Part shown: positions 54,125-60,000 of the stretch, one piece after another
How the letters are laid out: each line of letters starts with the position of its first letter
How positions within the stretch are numbered: the first letter of the stretch is position 1
Assembly: GCA_009760855.2 (NCBI GenBank)
Contig: WPIO01000009.1
Location: 8,464,001 to 8,524,000, forward strand
Origin: Cristatella mucedo
Taxonomy: Eukaryota; Bryozoa; Phylactolaemata; Cristatellidae
Direction of reading: 5' to 3'
DNA length: 60,000 nt
Translations under genes and position numbers: made by a program
Notes under the pieces: model-generated
Told to the model about the DNA's origin: nothing
Databases searched by the model: none
The model's input: only the letters and a program-made list of their open reading frames with translations

Positions 54125-56834
54125 CAGGGGTGTCCAACCTTTTTTCGTTGGGCGGCCACATTAAAAAAATTTAAAAGGTCCGGGGCCACATGTAAATTGG
54201 CGTAGTTGACCGCATCAGAAAATAATATCGTAATTTAGTATGACTATTACTATTATACTTAATAAATAAATCGCAATACAATAGTATTTTTTAGCATAAT
54301 TGTAATTAAAAATAATAAATAATAAAAATTTAATCATGTGTCCTGGAAAATAATTCGATAGATTTTATGGCCAATCTTTTACTTTTGGATTTTTATTTGA
54401 ATATCATGAAGGCAGAAACTTATAAAACTTACAGAATTACATGACAAGGACTCACATAATATTAATGTCTTCGGATTAATTAAATGCCACAGGTATTCAA
54501 TGTCTTCTGCACTGCAGGCATCAATGAGATATTTGGCATTGTTTCTGTTTGCATAAAAAGTCGACATCTACTGCAACAGTGGATGTGGCAATTCTAAGGA
54601 TTCCTGATAAATGTTCATCTGTGAGAACGGATCGAGTCTTTGTTTTCACATTTTTCAGTCTGGAAAAAATCTGTTCACAGCAATATGTGCTGCCAAAAAG
54701 TGCAATATACCTGCAAGCATGTTTGGCTAGGTTAGGAAAAGACTTTGATGAAACATACTGCTTGTAAAAGGTAACAAGGTCATGCTGATCATAAGCAGTT
54801 TTTAAATTGCTGTCATTATGAATGTCGATTAGTTCGAGTTGAAATTCATCAGGTGCATCAGAGGGATCGATATTAAATGGATTACTAATAATGTTCATGT
54901 CATCCGAATGTTGTTGGAAATCCTGAAACCTCTCTTCGAATTCATCAACAAGTTTACTAAGAAGAGTGGAGTACTTCATATGAGCCAGCGTTTCAGGCGA
55001 TCTTGTTGCTAGTGTTGTGAAATGTAACAGTTTCTTCTGATCTAAGTGTTTCCGGAAAAGTTTCAGCTTTTGCACAAACGCGACAACACACTCATACATT
55101 TTATGGACCAGTTGATCCTTACCTTGGAGTTTGACATTAAGATCGGCAAGATGTTTGGTCTTGTCCACAAAAAAAGCCAAGTCATTCAACCACTGCTGGT
55201 CATCGAGGAAGCCAACATCTTTTCCCTTTTCTGTCATAAATGTTTTTATTTCGTCCCGAAGTGACCAAAACCTGGCTAACGTGTTTGCCCTACTTAGCCA
55301 ACGGACTTGGCAGAAATAAATAACATCACAATGATCTGATCCCAACTCTTCAAGGAAAGCCTGAAATTGTCTGTGGTTTAGCACACGCGACCTTATCACA
55401 TTGACTGTTGAAACTACATTGTTCATTACATGTTGCATGCACAAGACCTTTGCACATAGCTGTTCTTGGTGGATGATGCAGTGATGACTGACAATTTTGT
55501 GAGGTACTCATTTTACCATTAAAGATACAAATCCATTGTGTCTGCCTGTCATTGAAGGGGCTCCGTCTGTGGTTAAACCAATCAATTTAGTTTCAGGAAG
55601 ATTAAATTATGTGAGGACCCTCTTGACCTGATCCAAAATATCCCTCCCCGTTGTAGTGCCTTTCATTGAACATATATCCAACAGTTCTTCGATAATGACA
55701 AACTTTCCTGTTACTCCGCGTACAAACACCGACAGTTGAGCCGTATCGCTATTGTCCGTGCTTTCGTCGAGCGTAAGAGAATAAAATTCGCATCCAGCAA
55801 GTCTTTTAGTGAGACTTTCTTCTATGTTGGATGCGAGCTCGTCAACTCTTCTCGAAACCGTTTGATGAGAAAGACTGACTTTCTCTACTTCTGACTTCTT
55901 TTCTGGACAGACCACACCAGTAAACAGCCTGAGGCATTCCTTAACAAATCCACCATCGGAAAAATCTTTCCCGCTTAGCTATAGCTTCTGCTATTAAAAA
56001 ACTTACTTTGGTTGAAGCCTCAGACTTGTTGCTGACTGCTGTAAACAATGACCGCTGTCCGATGACGCTCTGTTTCAACGAGTTCACGCGATCAATTCGA
56101 AGTTGACCAGTCAGGCTGTTGTACCTGTCGCCATGCTTTGTTGAAAAATGTCACTTAACATTGTACTCCTTTGCAACGGCAACTGTTTCTTGGCATATTA
56201 GGCACATTATCCTACCAAAGCGTTCCATTACAAAATAGTCTACAGCCCAAGATGCTTTGAAAAGTCTTCCTTCTGCGTCAATTTTTCGTTTTTTTTGCTA
56301 GTATTCACATTCGCCGCCATTTTTCTCTGTGAAATAAAAAATAGATCAGTTACGAATTGATTAATTTATATTTTATCACAGCGATATCTTAGTATTAGTA
56401 AGTAAGTTGAGCAATACGCGTTTTTTTAAAAACCTACCTGACTGATTCCAGTTCGTGCAGCAGCAGCTGAGAAACGGCTTTTTTTTTCTGTCCACAGTGT
56501 GAAACAGTTAATTCCGCTTGCAGAAGCGTTATAAATGTGATCGTAATGGCGCCGCTGTAGCACAAATATATTACCCCTTCACGCCAAAATGTTCTCATGA
56601 AGGCTAGCAAAATAAATCGATTTTTTTACCTTCATGCGAAAATAGCCATTCGGACACCTTCAAGCTCCACACGCGTGTGAAGTACATCACAGCGCCTTGT
56701 ATCGCCGTTTGTAATGATTAAAAATTAATGAAAAAACATGGAGTGACAAATATTTTTGGGATAACGTTGGGGGCCGCATAGAAGACCTCGGCGGGCCGGG
56801 TTGTGGCCCGCGGGCCACGTGTTGGACACCCCTG
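54125..56834 (-). mobile_element. hAT (Charlie-like) DNA transposon, full-length, 2710 bp
   Basis: Ends are caggggtgtccaac at 54125-54138 and its exact reverse complement at 56821-56834, flanked by ctttatat on both sides. The subterminal right end has a perfect palindrome gtggcccgcgggccac (56803-56818). It codes on the minus strand for one transposase (54521-56320). It is inserted in the 3' UTR of a LINE-A copy, so it is younger than that LINE. Confidence 0.95.
54521..56320 (-). pseudogene. hAT transposase, GTF2IRD2/ZBED-like group, few disabling changes
   Basis: ATG at 56320-56318. The N-terminal BED-type zinc finger is visible as CLICQE then STKHGD. The DD-containing core includes LTLDESTDNSDTAQLSVFV and GLTTDGAPSMTG, then SHHCIIHQEQLC, and the C-terminal dimerisation block FPNLAKHACRYIALFGSTY. 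From 55915 to the stop at 54521 it stays in one frame. The damage visible is a TGA at 56153-56151, TGA at 55510-55508, TAA at 55609-55607, a frameshift near 55976, and a frameshift in an A8 run near 56290. The low number of lesions suggests a recent insertion of a non-autonomous or newly dead copy. Confidence 0.9.
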
Positions 56835-56842
56835 CTTTATAT
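56835..56842. repeat. 8-bp target site duplication, right copy
   Basis: ctttatat directly after the hAT end GGACACCCCTG; identical to 54117-54124. Confidence 0.95.
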
Positions 56843-56925
56843 GCAGCATCTGTAAAGTGCCTAGGGAGAGTTTCAGTTCTCTGAGGGTGCTATACAAGTG
56901 TATTATTATTATAATAATTATCATT

Positions 56926-57379
56926 AAAATTCGGCACCCAGGCTTGTTTGTTGTGAACGGTGCAGCTGCACCTTACATTACATTTGCATTCATCTTCAGT
57001 AGCCCTGTTACTTATTAATACAGCTACCATAGCAGCTAGGTTTTCTTTTATTTTTATGCATTTTTTCGTGTTTTAAAAATTGCCTTGCATGGTTTGGCTA
57101 CCCTCGCTTGACATCCGAGATAGACCACGAGTTAGTCTGCCGGTCAGCCAGGTTATCTGGCTCAGTTTGGCTAGAGCAGAGTTAGCTGCTGGCCAGGCCT
57201 GTCGCCTGCTGCTGCCAAACCGTGAAAGGTGAGGTGCGTGCTGCATTGCTCCCTAGGGAAAGAATGGCCGGCTGAGAACAAGCGGCTGGCCTTGAGGGCT
57301 GCGTGCTAAGTCTTACCTTTCCAAGGCTGTCTGTGCTCAGTTTTTGAAGAGTAGAGGTGTTCTCTTTTTTGGTGAGGCT
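56926..57379. other. Intronic or intergenic DNA, no feature recognised
   Basis: If the OTUD3-like gene continues beyond the window this is part of its first intron. No OTU-domain exon was found here. Confidence 0.4.
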
Positions 57380-57510
57380 CGAGCCTGATGCACCATTTTA
57401 CTCGGCCAAGCGACAGTGCCTCGCCAACCCATTGCACCTAGGTCACTGCTTAGGGGCGAAAGAGAACTTCATCTCTATTCAGATGCTTTACAGCTTCGCC
57501 AGCGAGAGCA
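57380..57510 (-). repeat. SINE-2-like remnant
   Basis: Reverse-oriented tail block ggggcgaaagagaacttcat ... tctattcagatgctttacag (57450-57495) and a ggctcgagcc box at about 57378. Degenerate. Confidence 0.45.
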
Positions 57511-57529
57511 TTAATATCCAATATTAATG

Positions 57530-57830
57530 GAAAGCAGCAAGGTATCTTGCTTAGTCAAGCAGGCAAAGGCGCACAATAGTTATCAGGTTAAGACGAGCAA
57601 GCAACAGCGCACGAAAGACTCACGGCCACTGGTTAGTAGAACCCGCGGTCAGAAACAGTCAATCAATCATGCACAAGTAGGTAACACAGGAAGAATGACA
57701 GATCCACTGGAGCACTATATGAAAGCATGTAGGCTTTCTTTGCAGCAAATGCAAGGTGCCTAGAAAGAGATTGGGTTATCTGAGGGCACCATATCAAATG
57801 TATTATTATTATTATAATTATTATTATGTA
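57530..57830 (+). mobile_element. LINE-A 3' end, stem changed by compensation
   Basis: Ends with caaggtgcctagaaagagat ... ctgagggcaccatatc and (ATT)n (about 57799-57830). Its stem GGTGCC/GGCACC replaces the GCGCC/GGCGC of other copies but still pairs. A longer LINE-A copy follows directly. Confidence 0.75.
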
Positions 57831-59942
57831 GCTGTTGTCCTTAGATGCAATGGGAATAGTTTCATAATCCATAAACATACTAAAGGACAGTTCACTCGGA
57901 CAAAGCAAAGGCTGTGCAGAGCAGGAAGGTAATAAACCATCTCCTCAACCGTTCCCTGATTAGCTCCGTACCTGATGATCTTTGTGATGATCTAGACGAT
58001 CGCTTCTCTCATTTCTTTGTGCAGAAGATAGACAAGATCAGGGAATCCATCCCTGCGATGACAACCTCCCCAATAGAATGCTGTTCCTCGGTTCCTGGCT
58101 GCACCTCAATGTCTGCATTTAAGCAGGTCACCAGTGATCTAGTCCTAAAGTTCGTATCGCAATCAAAGAAGACAACAAGTCCTCTGAACCCTATTCCCAC
58201 TGTCCTGCTCCTACGTTGCATTGATCTGCTGCTGCTATGCATAACTAACATCATTACTATGTCATTAGCCTCAGGTCATGTCCCAGCACCTTTCAAAAAA
58301 GCTGTAGTCAGGCCTCTCCTCAAGAAAGCAACACTAGACCAAGAGAACTTGAGCAAGTACCGCCCAGTCTCCCTTCTACCATTTCTATCAAAGACACTGG
58401 AACGGGTCGTGGCAGACCAGCTGAACTCATATATCGAAACCTCACACCTTGCTAGTAAGTTCCAGTCTGACTTTAGATCTAATCACTCCACAGAGTCAGC
58501 ATTGCTTAGGGTATACAACGACCTACGTAGGAATGCAGACATGGGTAGAGTGTCTCTGCTTGTTTAGCTTTATCTTTCGGCAGCTTTTGACACCATCGAT
58601 CACAAAGTTCTTCTAGAGCGCCTTTCATCTCGCCTGGGCATCACTGGCACTGCTCTGCAGTGGTTCAGGTCCTATCTCAGTGGGAGACTCCAGAGTATTG
58701 ACGTGAATGGACAAAGATCATCTGAAGTACCTCTGAAATATGGAGTACCTCAGGGCTCCGTGCTAGGTCCGGTTCTTTTCACGGTTTATATCCTGCCTCT
58801 TGCTGATGTGATTGCCAAGCACAATCTAGGCTTTCACTTCTATGCGGATGACACTCAGTTGTACATTCGCTTTGATCCCTCCCAGCCTTCGAGCACCTCA
58901 AATTCTCTAAACTCACTTGCTGCATGCATCGATGACATCCGCACATGGCTGGCAGCAAATTTTCTAAAACGTAACGATGACAAAACTAACTTACTAGTTA
59001 TGGGCAAACTCAGTGTGATTCGGAGATTGGAAAGGCTGTCTCTCAAAATTGGCTCTGCCAGCATATCTCCTGTCGAATCAGCTCGAAATCTAGGTGTCAT
59101 ATTCCAAAGCGACCTCTCGTTAGACGACAATATCAGCTCCTCAGTCAAATCTGCCTATTTTCAGCTTCATAACATTGCTAAAATTCGGGCTTGTTTAGAT
59201 AAGGATACCACGTCTAAGTTGGTCCATGCATTCGCAACATCTCGTCTCGACTTCTGCAACTCACTGCTTAATGGCCTACCAGCATGTGCGATCAGGCGAT
59301 TGCAGCTGGTGCAAAACTCGGCAGCTAGACTTGTCTGTCGTGAGCGTTGCAGTTGCCACATTGCTCCAGTTCTCGCCGACCTGCACTGGTTACCAGTCAA
59401 GCAACGGATTGACTTCAAGGTTTTGTCGCTCACTTTTAGGTCCCTTCATTCTATGGCTCCAGCCTATCTCTCCGACATACTCTCCCATCAGGCAAAGCAT
59501 CGTACCACCCGCTATTCAGAATCCAGCAGTCTAGAAATACCTCGTACAAACCTTAAATCCTTTGGAGACCGTGCATTTAGTTCGTATGCTCCCACAGCCT
59601 GGAACTCCCTCCCGACCTGCGTCAGAACATCCCCTGACCTGACCACATTTAAAAGGAACTTAAAAACACACCTATTTAGGACAGCATCTAGTGGGTCCCT
59701 GTGATTCGTCCTTCACGTGCTTATGCGTGCTGACATTGTGCATGCTGCCACTAACCACATTTGCATGCCGACCCTGTGCATGTCACCCCTAACCATGTTA
59801 TTCATCTTGTTTGTTTTTCAAGCATGATTTTACTTACCATTCAATTGCATTTCCCTTTGCAGCAAATGTAAAGCGCCTAGAAAGAGATTAAGTTCTCTGA
59901 GGGCGCTTTATCAAGTGAATTATTATTATTATTATTATTATT
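57831..59942 (+). mobile_element. LINE-A copy, best preserved (CR1/L2-type non-LTR retrotransposon)
   Basis: A single frame from about 57884 to the stop at 59702-59704 covers the RT domain and C-terminus; the only in-frame stop is TAG at 58565-58567, inside the LSAAFDTIDH region. Motifs in order: FKKAVVRPLLKK, KYRPVSLLPFLSKTLERVV, LSAAFDTIDHK, YGVPQGSVLGPVLF, GFHFYADDTQLY (catalytic Asp pair 58847-58852), ESARNLGVIFQSDLSLDD, RLDFCNSLLNGLPACAIRRL, DLHWLPVKQRIDFKVL, AWNSLPT. A 3' UTR and stem-loop (59870-59909) end in (ATT)8 (59918-59942). The endonuclease domain is absent (5' truncated). It encodes reverse transcription for target-primed insertion. Confidence 0.93.
59870..59909 (+). repeat. 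LINE-A 3'-terminal stem-loop
   Basis: The outer stem is aaagcgcc (59870-59877) with ggcgcttt (59902-59909). The inner stem is agaga (59883-59887) with tctct (59894-59898), with loop ttaagt. Present in most LINE-A copies here and in the SINE-2 tails. Likely the recognition end for the LINE RT. Confidence 0.85.
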
Positions 59943-60000
59943 CGGTTTTCAGCTTCTTTTGGAACGTCGTGAAATCGAGAGACGAGGAGATGTCATTTAG

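Larger units (their letters stand above)
53276..56925 (+). mobile_element. LINE-A copy carrying a nested hAT insertion
   Basis: From TWIAANFLKLNEGKINFLVM through FQSDLSLDDH and SLKSFGNRACSSYARKAW to the stop near 54040, with a stop after DTTSK and a frameshift. The 3' UTR is broken at 54124 by the hAT element and resumes at 56835 with gcagcatctgtaaagtgcc and the terminal stem-loop, ending in an ATT-rich stretch near 56925. Confidence 0.88.

Overview
This is a piece of an invertebrate animal nuclear genome. The genes are split by GT-AG introns, there are long (CA)n and (GA)n microsatellites, and decayed transposons (LINEs, tRNA-derived SINEs, hAT, Tc1 and Ty3/gypsy remnants) fill introns and intergenic DNA. 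I see no operon structure or prokaryotic signals. The clade is not resolved from sequence alone. The CPVL-like and GT92 proteins would suit a chelicerate, a mollusc or another invertebrate.

Three host genes can be supported. (1) A complete 12-exon serine carboxypeptidase of the CPVL / vitellogenic carboxypeptidase type lies on the minus strand (7402-16985). All splice phases agree, it encodes 485 aa, and the signal peptide and Ser-Asp-His triad are intact. (2) A complete-looking 5-exon family-92 glycosyltransferase (GT92, DUF23) lies on the minus strand (24424-39726). It encodes 496 aa with an N-terminal membrane anchor and a DLDEF motif. (3) The first coding exon of an OTUD3-like deubiquitinase lies on the plus strand (52077-52255); its OTU catalytic exons are not in the window. 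The first two products would work in the secretory route or lysosome and the Golgi; nothing shows that the three genes act together.

Layout: 0-7 kb holds two hAT remnants, a gypsy RT remnant and SINEs; 7.4-17 kb is the carboxypeptidase gene; 17-24 kb is intergenic with an old LINE and an inverted, decayed satellite array; 24.4-39.7 kb is the GT92 gene with introns loaded with LINEs, SINEs and a Tc1 remnant; 40-49.5 kb holds LINEs, microsatellites, a SINE-interrupted gypsy RT and a second hAT pair; 49.6-51.8 kb is a satellite array of about 172-bp units ending in a clean 10-bp minisatellite; 52.1 kb is the OTUD3-like exon; 52.4-60 kb is a LINE cluster with a hAT element nested in one LINE tail, flanked by an exact 8-bp target duplication.

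The most interesting signals are: (a) the nucleosome-length satellite present as two arrays in opposite orientation; (b) a LINE family whose 3' end forms a stem-loop with compensatory changes between copies; (c) a SINE with a tRNA-like head that carries the same 3' stem-loop; (d) the young nested hAT; and (e) an unidentified insertion of about 450 bp in a LINE that begins beside a 22-bp perfect palindrome.
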